Origin: Candidatus Jordarchaeales archaeon
Lineage (GTDB): Archaea > Asgardarchaeota > Jordiarchaeia > Jordiarchaeales > Freyrarchaeaceae
Direction of reading: 5' to 3'
NCBI GenBank assembly: GCA_038889235.1
Contig: JAWAHN010000001.1
Location: forward strand, 654,499 to 718,498
Length of the DNA stretch: 64,000 nt
The notes beneath the pieces are model-generated. The model did not search any database. It was not told the origin of the DNA and saw only the letters and a list, made by a program, of their open reading frames with translations. Of this stretch, positions 1 to 9,431 are shown in pieces; position 1 is the first letter of the stretch, and each line of letters begins with the position of its first letter. Position numbers and translations under genes: made by a program.

Positions 1-107
1 TCGGAACCTGTGTTTCTATGGGGATCACTGTGGACGGCAAGGATCCAAGGGTTGTCCAGAAAGAGGTGCTAGAAGGCAAGTATGACCATCTTCTAGTTGA
101 GGATTAA
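1..107 (+). CDS. rpl11: 50S ribosomal protein L11, C-terminal end (partial)
   Basis: Reading from base 3, 34 codons end at a TAA at 105-107. The residues [18 protein letters not shown] followed by a short acidic tail match the C-terminal end of archaeal L11, the protein that binds the GTPase-associated centre of 23S rRNA together with the stalk. The rest of the gene lies before the window. The usual archaeal order L11-L1-L10-L12 follows immediately, which supports the call. Confidence 0.85.
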   Translation, partial: GTCVSMGITVDGKDPRVVQKEVLEGKYDHLLVED

Positions 108-141
108 TTTCGAGCACTAAGGGAAATAAAGGGGGTTTACA

Positions 142-804
142 ATGCCCATCGACAAAAAGGAATTAATTGAGGCGTTGAAAAAGGTCGATGAGATTTCGAA
201 AAAAAGAAACTTCGTGGAAGCTATAGAGTTGATGGTTAATCTGAAGGATATTGACCTTAAAAAGCCGGAAAACCGCATAAACACCGAGCTTGTTCTTCCG
301 AATGAGATTGGCGGAGAACCAAATGTTTGTGTTATCGCCTCAGGAGAGCTGGCAGTAAAAGCTAAGGATCTCAATGTGAGGGTGTTAGACAAAGATGAGC
401 TCCAAAGTCTGGCGGGTAATAAGAAAGCTATAAAGAAGCTTGCTAAGACGTACGATTTCTTCATAGCATCAGTAGATCTTATGCCTCTCGTTGGTAAAAT
501 CCTTGGTGCCATTCTTGGGCCTAGGGGAAAGATGCCTAAACCAGTACCCCCTAACACCGACCTAAGAGCTGTGCTTGAAAACTATAAGAAAACTGTTAGG
601 TTGAGAATGAGAGATAATCCTTGTATACACGCCAAGGTTGGCACCAGAGGGATGGATAAAGAAAAGCTGGCTGAAAACATTAATGCGATTTTGTCTTTCC
701 TTGAGGAGAAACTCGAGCGGGGACCTAGCAACATAAAGTCCATTTATTTGAAGACAACCATGGGGCCCTCTGTTAAAGTGCCATACGTGAGGAGTAAGAG
801 GTGA
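142..804 (+). CDS. rpl1: 50S ribosomal protein L1
   Basis: A 220-residue protein of normal length for archaeal L1, which binds 23S rRNA at the mobile L1 stalk beside the E site. The family motif GPRGKMPKP is at about residues 126-134, and the C-terminal GPSVKVPY motif is also present. The ATG is preceded by GGGGG at a 6-base spacing. In many archaea L1 also represses its own operon by binding the mRNA leader, but no such site was verified here. Co-directional with L11 upstream and L10 six bases downstream, so probably one transcript. Confidence 0.97.
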   Translation: MPIDKKELIEALKKVDEISKKRNFVEAIELMVNLKDIDLKKPENRINTELVLPNEIGGEPNVCVIASGELAVKAKDLNVRVLDKDELQSLAGNKKAIKKLAKTYDFFIASVDLMPLVGKILGAILGPRGKMPKPVPPNTDLRAVLENYKKTVRLRMRDNPCIHAKVGTRGMDKEKLAENINAILSFLEEKLERGPSNIKSIYLKTTMGPSVKVPYVRSKR

Positions 805-810
805 AAGAGA

Positions 811-1824
811 GTGCAGGTTGAACTAACTGCAAGGGGAAGGCCTGTTCCAGAATACAAGGTGAAAAGAGTAAGTGAAATTAAGCGGCTTATGGAAACATAT
901 AAAGTCATAGGTATTGCCAATATAGAGGGGATAGGAGCGAAGCAGCTTCAGGAGTTAAGAAGCAAGCTAAGAGGGCAAGTTCTGATAAAAGTGGAGAAAA
1001 ACACGTTGGTCAAAAAAGCTATAGAGAAACTCGCCAGGTCAAAGAAGGGAATAGAACTGCTTATGGAGCACATCAAAGGACCTATAGCGCTTATTTTCAC
1101 CAATATGAATCCAGTTAAACTTAACATGATATTCGAAAAGAACAAGACCAAGGCGCCGATTAAACCTGAATCGGTTACACCTGTAGACATAATAGTTCCA
1201 GCTGGAAATACAGGTCTTCCTCCTGGACCTATAATAAGTGAGCTTGGAAGCGTGGGACTTCCTACAAGGGTGCAATCTGGAACCATATGGATAACCAAAG
1301 ATACACTTGTGGCTAGGGCGGGGGAAGTTGTATCGAAAAACCTTGCAGAAGTTTTAAGAAAACTGAAGATAGAGCCGTTAGAAATTGGATTGGCTTTATC
1401 TGCGGCTTACGCTGATGGAATAGTGTTTACGGAGAAGGATTTGAAGATTAACATTCAAGACGTTCTTGATGAGGTCAAGAAAGCACACGTTGAAGCGGTA
1501 AATCTTGCTGTTTCAGCGCAGGCGGCTATTCCAGAAGTAATGCCATTCATTCTTCAGAAAGCGTACCAGGAGGCGTTTAACCTTGCAGTTAACGCTGCTA
1601 TTCCTACGGTTGAAACCTTGCCGCACATCTTGAAGATAGCTGAGAGTAGGGCAATGAGCCTAGCTGCTGCCGTGGCAAGTAAGAGGCCAGACGCTGTTCC
1701 AGAGGATGTTTTCAAAGCGGCAAAAGCTGAGGGCGAAAAAGTTCCAGAAAGAAAAGAGGAAAAAGAAACTAAGAAGGAGGAAGCTGAAGAAGAAATCGGC
1801 GGTCTGGGTATGTTATTTGGCTAA
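811..1824 (+). CDS. rpl10: 50S ribosomal protein L10 (acidic P0 homologue)
   Basis: A 337-residue archaeal/eukaryotic-type L10 (P0), the base of the ribosomal stalk that carries L12 dimers. The N-terminal rRNA-binding domain spans about residues 1-110. A helical spine with repeated AHVEAVNLAV/AYQEAFNLAV-like segments (about 220-285) is the region that holds L12 dimers. The tail is highly charged and ends in GGLGMLFG, the conserved factor-recruiting peptide shared with L12. The start is GTG, with GAGGTGA at the end of rpl1 as ribosome-binding site. Confidence 0.97.
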   Translation: MQVELTARGRPVPEYKVKRVSEIKRLMETYKVIGIANIEGIGAKQLQELRSKLRGQVLIKVEKNTLVKKAIEKLARSKKGIELLMEHIKGPIALIFTNMNPVKLNMIFEKNKTKAPIKPESVTPVDIIVPAGNTGLPPGPIISELGSVGLPTRVQSGTIWITKDTLVARAGEVVSKNLAEVLRKLKIEPLEIGLALSAAYADGIVFTEKDLKINIQDVLDEVKKAHVEAVNLAVSAQAAIPEVMPFILQKAYQEAFNLAVNAAIPTVETLPHILKIAESRAMSLAAAVASKRPDAVPEDVFKAAKAEGEKVPERKEEKETKKEEAEEEIGGLGMLFG

Positions 1825-1836
1825 ATGTGTGAAACC

Positions 1837-1844
1837 TTTAAAAG
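1837..1844 (+). promoter_or_regulatory. TATA box for rpl12
   Basis: TTTAAAAG lies in the short gap after rpl10. It predicts transcription from about 1867 and sits 43 bases before the L12 start codon, with GGGGTGA (about 1874-1880) as ribosome-binding site. This suggests L12 has its own promoter as well as read-through from L10, which fits its higher copy number on the ribosome. Position is inferred from spacing only. Confidence 0.5.
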
Positions 1845-1886
1845 TACTCATCGAAATTAGAAGTTGACAAAAAGGGGTGAAGTGAA

Positions 1887-2201
1887 ATGGAGTATATATA
1901 TGCTGCAATGCTTCTTCACCGTGCGGGGAAGGGTATAAACGAAGAGAATATGAAAAAAGTTCTAACTGCTGCAGGGATATCTCCTGACGAGGTTAGGGTC
2001 AAAGCACTGGTCGCAGCTCTGGAAGAGATAAATATTGACGAAGCAATTAAGAGCGCAGTAACGATGCCTATGGTGGCAGCGGCTGCAGCGCCGCAGCAAG
2101 CAGAGGTGCCAACAGCTAAGGAAGAAAAGAAAGAGAAAGAAAAGAAAGAAGAGAAGAAGGAAGAAGAAGTATTAGAGGGACTTGGTGCTCTCTTCGGTTA
2201 A
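1887..2201 (+). CDS. rpl12: 50S ribosomal protein L12 (P1 family)
   Basis: A 104-residue acidic stalk protein that recruits translation GTPases. The N-terminal dimerisation helices ([20 protein letters not shown]...) fit the archaeal P1 family. An Ala-rich hinge is at about 65-75, followed by a Lys/Glu-rich flexible linker and the C-terminal LEGLGALFG peptide, nearly the same as the end of L10. This is the archaeal/eukaryotic P-protein type, unrelated to bacterial L7/L12. Confidence 0.97.
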   Translation: MEYIYAAMLLHRAGKGINEENMKKVLTAAGISPDEVRVKALVAALEEINIDEAIKSAVTMPMVAAAAAPQQAEVPTAKEEKKEKEKKEEKKEEEVLEGLGALFG

Positions 2202-2228
2202 TTAAACAGCGCAAATCAATGCTTGTTT

Positions 2229-4967
2229 TCAACTTTTTAGAGATTTACGGAGCAGTTCCAGCGCTCTTCTCATTGCTTCATCAATTTTTTCTACGAGTTC
2301 TCCCCCGCCCATGGCTATGTTTTCTTTGCCACCACCAGACCCACCTACAACCACTGATATCTCTCTGACTATTGCAGATACATCTACCGGTACTTTGTTC
2401 CCTCTCATTCCGACAACTTCTACTTTCCCGTTCCTCCCTAAGAGAATTACAACCAAGTTCTCGTTCTTTTTAACTAACGAGTCGGCTATTTTTACGAGAG
2501 TTTCCCTATCAGTATCTACTCTTTCTACGATTGTAACATATTCCTCTAAAGGTATAACTTTATTGAGAAGCCTCTCAGCTTCCATCTTAGCCAAGTAGTT
2601 TTTGAGTTTTTCAATTTCCTTTCCTCGATCCTTCCACTCTTCAAAGAATCTTTTAGCAGCGTCTAAGACGTTTTCCTTTGGAACTTTGAAGACTGATGCA
2701 ACGCTGTTAAGGAGCCTATCGATGTCTTGAATGTAGCGGATAGCAGCGTCGCCGGCCTTGAACTCAAACCTAACCACTCCGTCCTGTATTCTTTCAGTTT
2801 TCACTATTTTGATAATTCCAACTTCACCCGTGTAGTCTACATGTATTCCTCCGCAGGCTTCTACGTCCCATCCTTCTACGTCAACTATTCTAAGCTCTCC
2901 GCCGGGAACCGCGCCTCCTTGGTATATTGTGAAGCCAAACTTGTTCTCAGCTTCGTCTCTAGGCATGACATACTTGCTTACCCGGCGGTTCTCCATAACG
3001 ATTTTATTGGCCAGCTCTTCTATTCTTGCAACTTCCTCGTTGGTTAAAGGTTTGTAGTGTGTTACGTCTAACCTTGCTTCATCAAATCTTTTCTCTGCAC
3101 CAGCCTGCCAGACGTGGGGGCCTAGTACTCTTCTCGCCGCACCATTAAGTATGTGTGTTGCGGTGTGATGTCTCATGAGGGCAATTCTCCTTTCCCAGTC
3201 TATCTTCCCCTTAACCTCTTGTCCTACATGGAACTTAGAAACGTCGTTTACTTGATGGAGAATTACGTTTCCGACTTTTTCAACCTTGACCACGGTTTCG
3301 CCGTTAAGGCTGCCAACGTCGTACAGCTGGCCTCCCCCGGTAGGATAAAACAAGGTTCTGTCAAGGATTACGTATGGCCCAATTATGGCTATGACTCGCC
3401 CAGTGAACTCAGAGTCATATGGTCTGTCGTAGTAAAGTGGGTAAGTTGGAGGAATGTTTTCGTCTATCACAATACCCGGAGAAACAACGCCTCTATCTTT
3501 TTTCTCTTGTCTACCACCAAGTTCGAGGTAAAAGTTGCTTGGAACCTCGATCTTAATTCCCATTTCTTCGCCTATTTCTTGAACCATTTCGGGTGTGATC
3601 CCATTTGATTCATAGAGTTTAATGAGGGTTTCAACGTCCAGTGACTTCTTCTTTAGGAGACGTTCAACCTGGCTGCGACCTTTAGCCAGCGACTGCAAGT
3701 ATCTTTCCTTTTCGACAGCAAAAACGTCATCTATTATTTCAGCCGCAACCTTCAAGTGCGGGTAACTCCTGCTGAAGTACTCTATTTGCTTGTGGAAAAG
3801 CTCTGTGAAGTTTAATTCGAAACCATAAAGCTTATCCAAGCTAAGCGCCCTTCGAAGTATCACGCGGAGGTTGTAACCTCCACCGACGTTTGAAGGAATG
3901 CCGCCATCAGCTACGGCGAAGACCAGGGTGCGCGTGTGGTCAGCTATAGCATAGAGGGCTTCTAGGGGGAGAAGCTGTCTCTTGAGCTCTTCCGTGGAGA
4001 CGTCAAGCTTAGAAGCTATTTCGCGCACCACTTTTTCAAGATCTTGCATCTCGGTTGCATCGAAAACTCCCGCAAGAGCGAAGTACCTCAGGATGAGGTC
4101 CTCGTCGACGGTCACCCCGGCCTCCTTTTTCAACCACTCCAAAATGGGGCCGAAGGCGGCCTCATATATTGTTGGGGTTCCTTGCATGAACCAACTAACC
4201 CGCTCGATCCCCCAACCTACATCTATCACTCTTATTTTAAGTTCTCTCCAGCTTCCATCCGGATTGAAAGCATACTGCATGAAGACATTATTTACTATTT
4301 CTAGGCCGCGGCCAAAGGCTTCTAGGGACGGGCCGAATGTTCCCCCGCCACTCCAAACATCTTCCTTATAGGTTATTTCCTCCTTTTCCAGATTGAGGAC
4401 TTTGGTTAAGAATTCGAAGTTGAGCTCCATGCATCTGTCCATCCAGTAACCCTCACCGTTATAGTTGAAAGCATGTTGGCCTCCCATTATGAAGAGGGAG
4501 AGGTGTCTGCCCGTTCTACCGACGTTGTCTATGTCGCAAAAGCCTTTACCTCCAAACCTTATGCAGGGCTGTGGGACAACAAGTGGATTTGCAGGAGGTC
4601 TCACGACGCCTTCAACTACGTACGGCTGGAAGTCGGCTATCGATGCTATGGTGAAAGCTATGTCGTCCCTCCATCTAGCCACAACAGGATAAGCCTTTAT
4701 TCTTTTATGGCCTCTTTCCTCGAAAAACCTACACCACTTTTCTATAGACTCGTGGAAATCCCATGCCATGCTAGTCTTCTTTCCCAGGAAGAGGTATCCT
4801 CCAACACACTTGGTGTCACCGCAGTTCTTTCGGTCAGGGTCCAGGGTCCAAAAGTAGTCGCCGCAAACTTCGCACCTATTTCTGACGAATCCTTCTCGCC
4901 TGAAAAGTTCTACTTCGTACTTTTCTTTACCGAAGTTTTTCCTAAGCTCCTCTTTAGAGACAGTCAA
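2229..4967 (-). CDS. alaS: alanyl-tRNA synthetase
   Basis: Charges tRNA-Ala with alanine. About 912 residues with the archaeal layout: class II catalytic core including the N-terminal zinc-binding insertion typical of archaeal AlaRS (CEVCG...C near the start), then the editing domain with HHTATH and, about 100 residues later, CGGIH, the metal ligands that deacylate mischarged Ser/Gly-tRNA, then the C-terminal domain. The open frame extends to a GTG at 5051, but I prefer the TTG at 4967. It has GAGGTG six bases before it, the product then starts TVSKEELRKNF as family members do, and TATA-like stretches (5011-5021 and about 5036-5043) would put the transcript start downstream of 5051. Divergent from the DUF434 gene. 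Confidence 0.96.
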   Translation of the reverse strand: MTVSKEELRKNFGKEKYEVELFRREGFVRNRCEVCGDYFWTLDPDRKNCGDTKCVGGYLFLGKKTSMAWDFHESIEKWCRFFEERGHKRIKAYPVVARWRDDIAFTIASIADFQPYVVEGVVRPPANPLVVPQPCIRFGGKGFCDIDNVGRTGRHLSLFIMGGQHAFNYNGEGYWMDRCMELNFEFLTKVLNLEKEEITYKEDVWSGGGTFGPSLEAFGRGLEIVNNVFMQYAFNPDGSWRELKIRVIDVGWGIERVSWFMQGTPTIYEAAFGPILEWLKKEAGVTVDEDLILRYFALAGVFDATEMQDLEKVVREIASKLDVSTEELKRQLLPLEALYAIADHTRTLVFAVADGGIPSNVGGGYNLRVILRRALSLDKLYGFELNFTELFHKQIEYFSRSYPHLKVAAEIIDDVFAVEKERYLQSLAKGRSQVERLLKKKSLDVETLIKLYESNGITPEMVQEIGEEMGIKIEVPSNFYLELGGRQEKKDRGVVSPGIVIDENIPPTYPLYYDRPYDSEFTGRVIAIIGPYVILDRTLFYPTGGGQLYDVGSLNGETVVKVEKVGNVILHQVNDVSKFHVGQEVKGKIDWERRIALMRHHTATHILNGAARRVLGPHVWQAGAEKRFDEARLDVTHYKPLTNEEVARIEELANKIVMENRRVSKYVMPRDEAENKFGFTIYQGGAVPGGELRIVDVEGWDVEACGGIHVDYTGEVGIIKIVKTERIQDGVVRFEFKAGDAAIRYIQDIDRLLNSVASVFKVPKENVLDAAKRFFEEWKDRGKEIEKLKNYLAKMEAERLLNKVIPLEEYVTIVERVDTDRETLVKIADSLVKKNENLVVILLGRNGKVEVVGMRGNKVPVDVSAIVREISVVVGGSGGGKENIAMGGGELVEKIDEAMRRALELLRKSLKS

Positions 4968-5071
4968 CGGGAACACCTCTTTGTGAGGGCGAGGGATGCT
5001 TTCTTGTTGCAAGTAAATTTTGAGGCGGGAAAGTCTAAAAACCTTCCTCACGAATAGGATTTTTTAACAGT

Positions 5072-5770
5072 ATGAATAACTGTGGTATGGTGTTTAGTGG
5101 TGAAAGTAGGTTGTTTGAGTTAGATGAAGCGAAATTGAGGAGAGCGGCTGAAGAGGTAAGATACCTTTTGAACAGGGGGTATAATAGAGAAAGTGTTCTC
5201 AAATTCGTTGCAGATCACCACCATCTTGACAAGGTGCATAGAACAATCCTCATGAGAAGTGTCTTTAGTAGTGGTGAAATAGAGGAAAGGAGGAGGAAAA
5301 CCGTCTCATTCAAAGACCTTAATGGTGAAACGCTTTCCGTCGATGGGTATAATGTACTGATAGTCATTGAAACGATGATGAGAAACGGACTTCTGATAGA
5401 GGGGGATGATGGATATATAAGAGACATGTCGGGAGTTCATGGAAAGTACAGGGCGACGAATCTAACAGCTGAAGCTCTAAGCATTATCTTGGAAAAGCTC
5501 GAGAGTGCTAACCCAAAAAAAGTCTTGATATTCTTTGACAAGCCGGTAAGCAAAAGTGGGGAGTTAGCTAAAGCTACAAGACAGCTCATGAAAGAACATA
5601 GAATAGAAGGAGATAGTTTAACTGTAAGACGAGCAGATAGCACTGTGCTAAAAGCAGGAGGTGTAGCGCTCACAAGCGACAGCGTGATTCTACAGAAAGC
5701 CAGAAAATGTTTTGATATAGCGGGGCACATAGTCAAGGAAAGAGGCTATAGGAAAATCCTAAAACTGTGA
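5072..5770 (+). CDS. DUF434 domain-containing protein
   Basis: A 232-residue archaeal protein of unknown function in the DUF434 family. The N-terminal part has the family pattern of a helical segment with YLLNRGYNRES and DHHHLD. The C-terminal half (from about 88) has an alternating strand/helix pattern with conserved acidic residues (VDGYNVLI, LIFFDKP, ADSTVL, TSDSVIL) that resembles a PIN-like nuclease fold. That resemblance is an inference and no activity is established. Divergent from alaS with 104 bases between the chosen starts. Internal starts (ATG 5087, TTG 5111) are also possible. Confidence 0.8.
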   Translation: MNNCGMVFSGESRLFELDEAKLRRAAEEVRYLLNRGYNRESVLKFVADHHHLDKVHRTILMRSVFSSGEIEERRRKTVSFKDLNGETLSVDGYNVLIVIETMMRNGLLIEGDDGYIRDMSGVHGKYRATNLTAEALSIILEKLESANPKKVLIFFDKPVSKSGELAKATRQLMKEHRIEGDSLTVRRADSTVLKAGGVALTSDSVILQKARKCFDIAGHIVKERGYRKILKL

Positions 5771-6059
5771 GCAAATTGATATGATGCGTACAAGAGTCAT
5801 TTCAGAAATCATTGTAAGTATCTGAATTTCGGTTTTCTGACGTGTTTCATCGAAGCTACCGATGGTTGAGTAGCTAGCTCAAAGTAGTTGTCTGCCGGCA
5901 TCATGGTTGTTGCATAGGGTAAGAAAGGTCAATGTTTCTTGGGATGGTGAAAACTGGACGCGATGTGATCCTCGAATCTCTTAACATGAAAAACACGAAG
6001 AAGAACACGAAGAGGCATAACATATAAAAACTTGTCGAGAAATACCACTCTTGAGTGGC
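5771..6059. other. intergenic region before tRNA-Arg
   Basis: About 290 bases without a convincing gene on either strand. The last part holds a TATA-like element (TATAAAAA, about 6023-6030) correctly placed for transcription of the tRNA-Arg gene at 6060. ATGATG and CTGA words occur near 5780-5825 but do not form a convincing C/D box RNA. Confidence 0.5.
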
Positions 6060-6192
6060 GGTCCCGTCGCCTAGCCAGGAGAGGAAACTGAAAGGGCGCC
6101 GACCGGGTGGGCGTAAGCCTTCTAAGCCGGAATTCCCGGGTTCAAGTGTTTCCGCCTTTGGGGCGGAATTGAAAGTCCCGGCGGGACCGCCA
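6060..6192 (+). tRNA. tRNA-Arg (anticodon TCT), three introns
   Basis: Exons 6060-6080, 6093-6101, 6117-6146 and 6176-6192 join into a complete cloverleaf: acceptor GGTCCCG/CGGGACC, anticodon stem CCGGC/GCCGG around loop CTTCTAA, T stem CCGGG/CCCGG around TTCAAGT, discriminator G and an encoded CCA. Introns: D loop 6081-6092 (12 nt), anticodon stem 6102-6116 (15 nt), T loop 6147-6175 (29 nt). Each can form a bulge-helix-bulge, for example UUCA/UGAA for the third, which also has a 7-bp internal hairpin. None is at canonical position 37/38. A TATA-like element lies about 34 bases upstream. Confidence 0.93.
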
Positions 6193-6216
6193 TCAATTTT
6201 CCCTTCCTGTCGTCGT

Positions 6217-7185
6217 CTATTGATGCCTGAAGTGTTCGTAACCTCTCCAATTGACCTTGATCCACCCCTTTTCAGGGTGCTTGAATATTATCTCGTTTTC
6301 AGACGTCACGCGTCCTATTCGATGTAATGAGCCACCGGCCTTTTCTATAGCCTTCACAGCCTCGCCCCATTTTGCTTCTGGTATTGTGACAACTAACTCG
6401 TATTCTTCACCTCCGTAAAATGCAAGCTCGTAGGGATCCAGTCCATTTCTTTGAGCGAAAAATAGAACTTCAGGTGGAATGGGAACAGTTTCTATGGAGA
6501 AACCAACATTGCTTGCTCTCGCTAATTCATGGAGGGATACGGCCAGCCCGTCGCTACTATCTATGCATGAGGAGGCATAACCTCCCTTGGCAAGGACCAC
6601 TCCTTCTTTCACCCTAGGTTCAGGCTGGTATACTGCTTTTAAACAGCGTTTTCCTTCATCCCCCGCCTCTAATCCTTCAAGAAGTATTTTTAGCCCAGCT
6701 GCTGTTAGTCCGAATGGACCTGTCACTGCAACGACTTCGCCTGGCTTAGCTCCCGTTCTCGGTATAAATCTTTCAGTCACGCCTAACACCGCGCCGGAGA
6801 TGACAACCTCGTCAGACTCGTTAACGTCTCCTCCGAGGTAGTGCGCTCCGTAGAAATTAGAGGCTTCCTTTATTCCACTAGCGATTTCAAGAGCATCATC
6901 CACTTTAAACCATCTTGGAAGACCAAAAGCATAAAGTCCACCTATGGGTTCAGCTCCCTTGGCAGCTAAATCGCTTAAATTCATCGCTACGACTTTCCAT
7001 CCCACCTGTTTCCAGGTCATTCCTGGGGGGACGTCTGTTCTTGCAACGAGCATGTCCGAGCTGAAAACCAGTGTTACATTGCCAAGTTGGATTACCGCAG
7101 CGTCTTCACCATAAGAGCGTTCATCGTCTATGAAGGCCAGAAGTTGTTCAACCAGTTTTCTCTCACCTAACCTACTCAACTCCAT
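6217..7185 (-). CDS. thiL: thiamine-monophosphate kinase
   Basis: Phosphorylates thiamine monophosphate to thiamine diphosphate with ATP, the last step of cofactor synthesis. About 322 residues from the ATG at 7185, whose product starts MELSRLGERKLVEQLL as in the family. Visible family motifs are GEDAAV (Mg/ATP-binding acidic patch), SSDMLVARTDVPP, NLSDLAAKGAEPIG, GGDVNESDEVVISGA and SSDGLAVSL. The open frame runs upstream to 7257, but the extra residues do not match the family. Stands alone between two tRNA genes. Confidence 0.95.
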   Translation of the reverse strand: MELSRLGERKLVEQLLAFIDDERSYGEDAAVIQLGNVTLVFSSDMLVARTDVPPGMTWKQVGWKVVAMNLSDLAAKGAEPIGGLYAFGLPRWFKVDDALEIASGIKEASNFYGAHYLGGDVNESDEVVISGAVLGVTERFIPRTGAKPGEVVAVTGPFGLTAAGLKILLEGLEAGDEGKRCLKAVYQPEPRVKEGVVLAKGGYASSCIDSSDGLAVSLHELARASNVGFSIETVPIPPEVLFFAQRNGLDPYELAFYGGEEYELVVTIPEAKWGEAVKAIEKAGGSLHRIGRVTSENEIIFKHPEKGWIKVNWRGYEHFRHQ

Positions 7186-7714
7186 AAAATAAACACCCCA
7201 CCTAAGGAGGGCGAGAAGAAAAAATAAATTTCGCGAAAAAGATGGCGAAGAGCACACTTAGTAGCTTAGCTGTTCAACTTTCTGCGGAATTTAACAACAC
7301 ACAGTGCAAGGCACACATCTTTGTGGCTGTTCGGTCGACATACTTTTCCAGCAGTCTACTGAAAGCCTAGAACTACCACCACTCACATTCAGCTACGCGC
7401 CTAAGTCACTTTGCTAGCGTAACAACCGCCAGTTCCGATTCGTCATCTCCTCTAAAGACTCACAATACTCTATCGCAGCTTTTTTCACTTCACCAGAAAA
7501 CTTGTACAAATCTTCCAGTAAATTACTGGCCACGCACTTAACGGCCCCCTTTAACTTTTTCTATTTCAAGCGTATCTTGAAACACTCTTTTAAAGAAACG
7601 AACAAGAGAACATTCGGTTTCCTGATGATTTTTCAATAGAGAAGTCAGAATTTCCGTTTTGCCAAGAGAGCCATGTAAAAGACGACAGCTCCTCGACAAA
7701 ACTTTCTCGTTAGG
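7186..7714. other. intergenic stretch with a small possible gene remnant
   Basis: About 530 bases with no confident gene. On the minus strand, 7414-7560 is an open stretch of 48 codons with a plausible helical sequence (VASNLLEDLYKFSGEVKKAAIEYC) but no clear start codon or ribosome-binding site. It could be a decayed gene end or chance. Nothing else is visible. Confidence 0.35.
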
Positions 7715-7829
7715 TGGAGCCCCGGGCGGGTTTTTCTACAGCGACTCGAACCCGCGGCCTGCGGCTTACGAGGCCGCCGCTCTACCGGTTGCCCGCCAAT
7801 TTCAAAAAGACGCTCTGAGCTACCGGGGC
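7715..7829 (-). tRNA. tRNA-Thr (anticodon CGT), two introns
   Basis: On the minus strand, exons 7829-7815, 7788-7745 and 7731-7715 join into a full cloverleaf: acceptor GCCCCGG/CCGGGGC, D stem GCTC/GAGC, anticodon stem GCGGC/GCCGC around CTCGTAA, T stem GCGGG/CCCGC, discriminator T and encoded CCA. Introns: D loop 7789-7814 (26 nt; central helix GCUC/GGGC) and T loop 7732-7744 (13 nt). The exact T-loop boundary can slide by one base (loop TTCGAGA or TTCGAGT). Confidence 0.92.
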
Positions 7830-8000
7830 TCTAATCCATTTTTCATGGATTGAAGCATATTAATCTTTCCCATTTTTAACCTACCGTGCTTCATGAAGAG
7901 ACCGATCTTGGTTCGTTGTTCTTTTTCGCTTTTGGAAGTGATTCCATTTTAGAACTGATAATTGGTGTTTAAATTTCCTTGAGGAAAAGAGCTAAAAAGA

Positions 8001-8009
8001 GTTAAATAT
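8001..8009 (+). promoter_or_regulatory. TATA box for srp54-trmY-pus10
   Basis: GTTAAATAT is the best A-box match upstream of srp54. It predicts a transcript start near 8030-8035, about 35 bases before the ATG, leaving room for the ribosome-binding site GGGTGA (about 8059). The three genes that follow overlap and are probably one transcript. Confidence 0.45.
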
Positions 8010-8069
8010 CTGTGTCTTTTCCCTTTTTTAGGAACCTTTGTTTTTTATGTCTTTTAAGGGTGAAGTGAA

Positions 8070-9431
8070 ATGGTTTTGGATGCTTTGGGTGAGGGGCTGA
8101 GGAACGCCATTAGTAAGCTTCTTCGTTCGACTGTTGCGGATAGGGAGGCTGTTAGAGAGCTTGTAAGGGAAATGCAGCGTGTTTTACTTTCCTCCGACGT
8201 CAATGTTGAGCTTGTGCTCCGCCTCTCAGAAAATATTGAGAGGAGGGCGCTCGAGGAGGAGCTACCCTTAGGTATTAGTAGAAGAGAACATATTGTTAAG
8301 ATCGTTTACGATGAGTTGGTGAAGATTTTAGGTGGTAGACCGCGTGGTTTGAATATTAAGCCTGGACGATTAAATGTTATAATGCTGGTTGGGATACAGG
8401 GTTCCGGGAAAACAACCACGGCAGCTAAGCTAGCGAAGTATTTAGTTAAACGGGGATTCAAGGTTGGGCTCGTTTGTGCAGACACATTCCGCTTAGGGGC
8501 CTATGAGCAACTCAGCCAGCTGGCTGAGTCTATTGGTGTACCTTTCTTTGGGGACGTTAATAGCAAGAGCAGCGTTGATGTCGCCAGAAGGGGGATTGAG
8601 TTCTTCCGGGAAAAGGGGGTTGACGTAGTAATAGTTGATACCGCTGGAAGGCATAAGAACGAAGCAGACCTTATGGAGGAAATGAAGGAAATCGCTAATG
8701 CCATTAAGCCTACTGAAATAATACTTGTTGTTGATGGAACTTTAGGTCAGCAAGCGATGGTTCAAGCTAAGGCGTTTAAAGAAGCCACAGATATAGGCTC
8801 AATAATTGTAACGAAACTTGATGGCACTGCTAGGGGTGGAGGGGCGCTTTCAGCGGTAGCTGCAACGGGTGCGCCTATAAAATTTATAGGGATAGGAGAA
8901 AAACTGGACGACATAGAAGCCTTTGACCCTGTTGGCTTTGTAGGGCGGCTTCTGGGAATAAGCGATTTGCGTGCGCTCCTTGAAAAAGTAAGAGAAGCGG
9001 AAATTAAGCCCGAAAAAGAGGAAGTAGTGGCTTTACTCACAGGTCGCTTCACATTGAAGGACTTCTTCAGGTGGATGGAGCAGGCTAGGAAAATGGGACC
9101 TGTGGGGAGGATCTTTGAGCTAATGGGCTTATCTGGCATACCAAAAGAGCTTAGAGAGGTCGCTGAGACAAAACTTGAAAGGTGGAAAGTTATAATGCAG
9201 TCTATGACAAAAGAAGAACTGGAGAACCCTAAGATACTTAACAGGTCGAGGGTGAACAGAATTGCAAGAGGGTCTGGGACTACGCCTAAAGAGGTCAAGG
9301 AACTAATAGACCAATATTTTGCGGCGAAAAAAATGGTTAAGGTACTAGGCAAGAGGAGAATGCGTGGAAAGGGATTGCCACTTCACGGCTTTTCCTTAGA
9401 CCAAATGGGGAAGCTAGTGGGAAAAACATGA
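8070..9431 (+). CDS. srp54: signal recognition particle GTPase SRP54
   Basis: The 453-residue SRP54 GTPase binds 7S RNA and signal sequences and docks ribosomes to FtsY and the Sec translocon. The N domain is at about 1-90. The G domain has the P-loop GIQGSGKTT (about 108-116), CADTFRLGAYEQL, DTAGRH and TKLDGTARGGG. The M domain (from about 320) carries the RNA-binding helices with SRVNRIARGSG. Length is normal. Its stop overlaps the start of trmY (ATGA). Confidence 0.98.
   Translation: MVLDALGEGLRNAISKLLRSTVADREAVRELVREMQRVLLSSDVNVELVLRLSENIERRALEEELPLGISRREHIVKIVYDELVKILGGRPRGLNIKPGRLNVIMLVGIQGSGKTTTAAKLAKYLVKRGFKVGLVCADTFRLGAYEQLSQLAESIGVPFFGDVNSKSSVDVARRGIEFFREKGVDVVIVDTAGRHKNEADLMEEMKEIANAIKPTEIILVVDGTLGQQAMVQAKAFKEATDIGSIIVTKLDGTARGGGALSAVAATGAPIKFIGIGEKLDDIEAFDPVGFVGRLLGISDLRALLEKVREAEIKPEKEEVVALLTGRFTLKDFFRWMEQARKMGPVGRIFELMGLSGIPKELREVAETKLERWKVIMQSMTKEELENPKILNRSRVNRIARGSGTTPKEVKELIDQYFAAKKMVKVLGKRRMRGKGLPLHGFSLDQMGKLVGKT

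Noticed and set aside
4473-5057. 194-codon open frame on the plus strand inside alaS
   Set aside because: It is antisense to a conserved part of AlaRS, has unnatural composition and no family match; it is a shadow of the real gene. The same holds for other long frames opposite real genes, such as those within 9982-11352 and 35412-39338.
5775-5830. C/D box guide RNA before tRNA-Arg
   Set aside because: ATGATG and CTGA words occur but no proper D'/C' pair or terminal stem was found.
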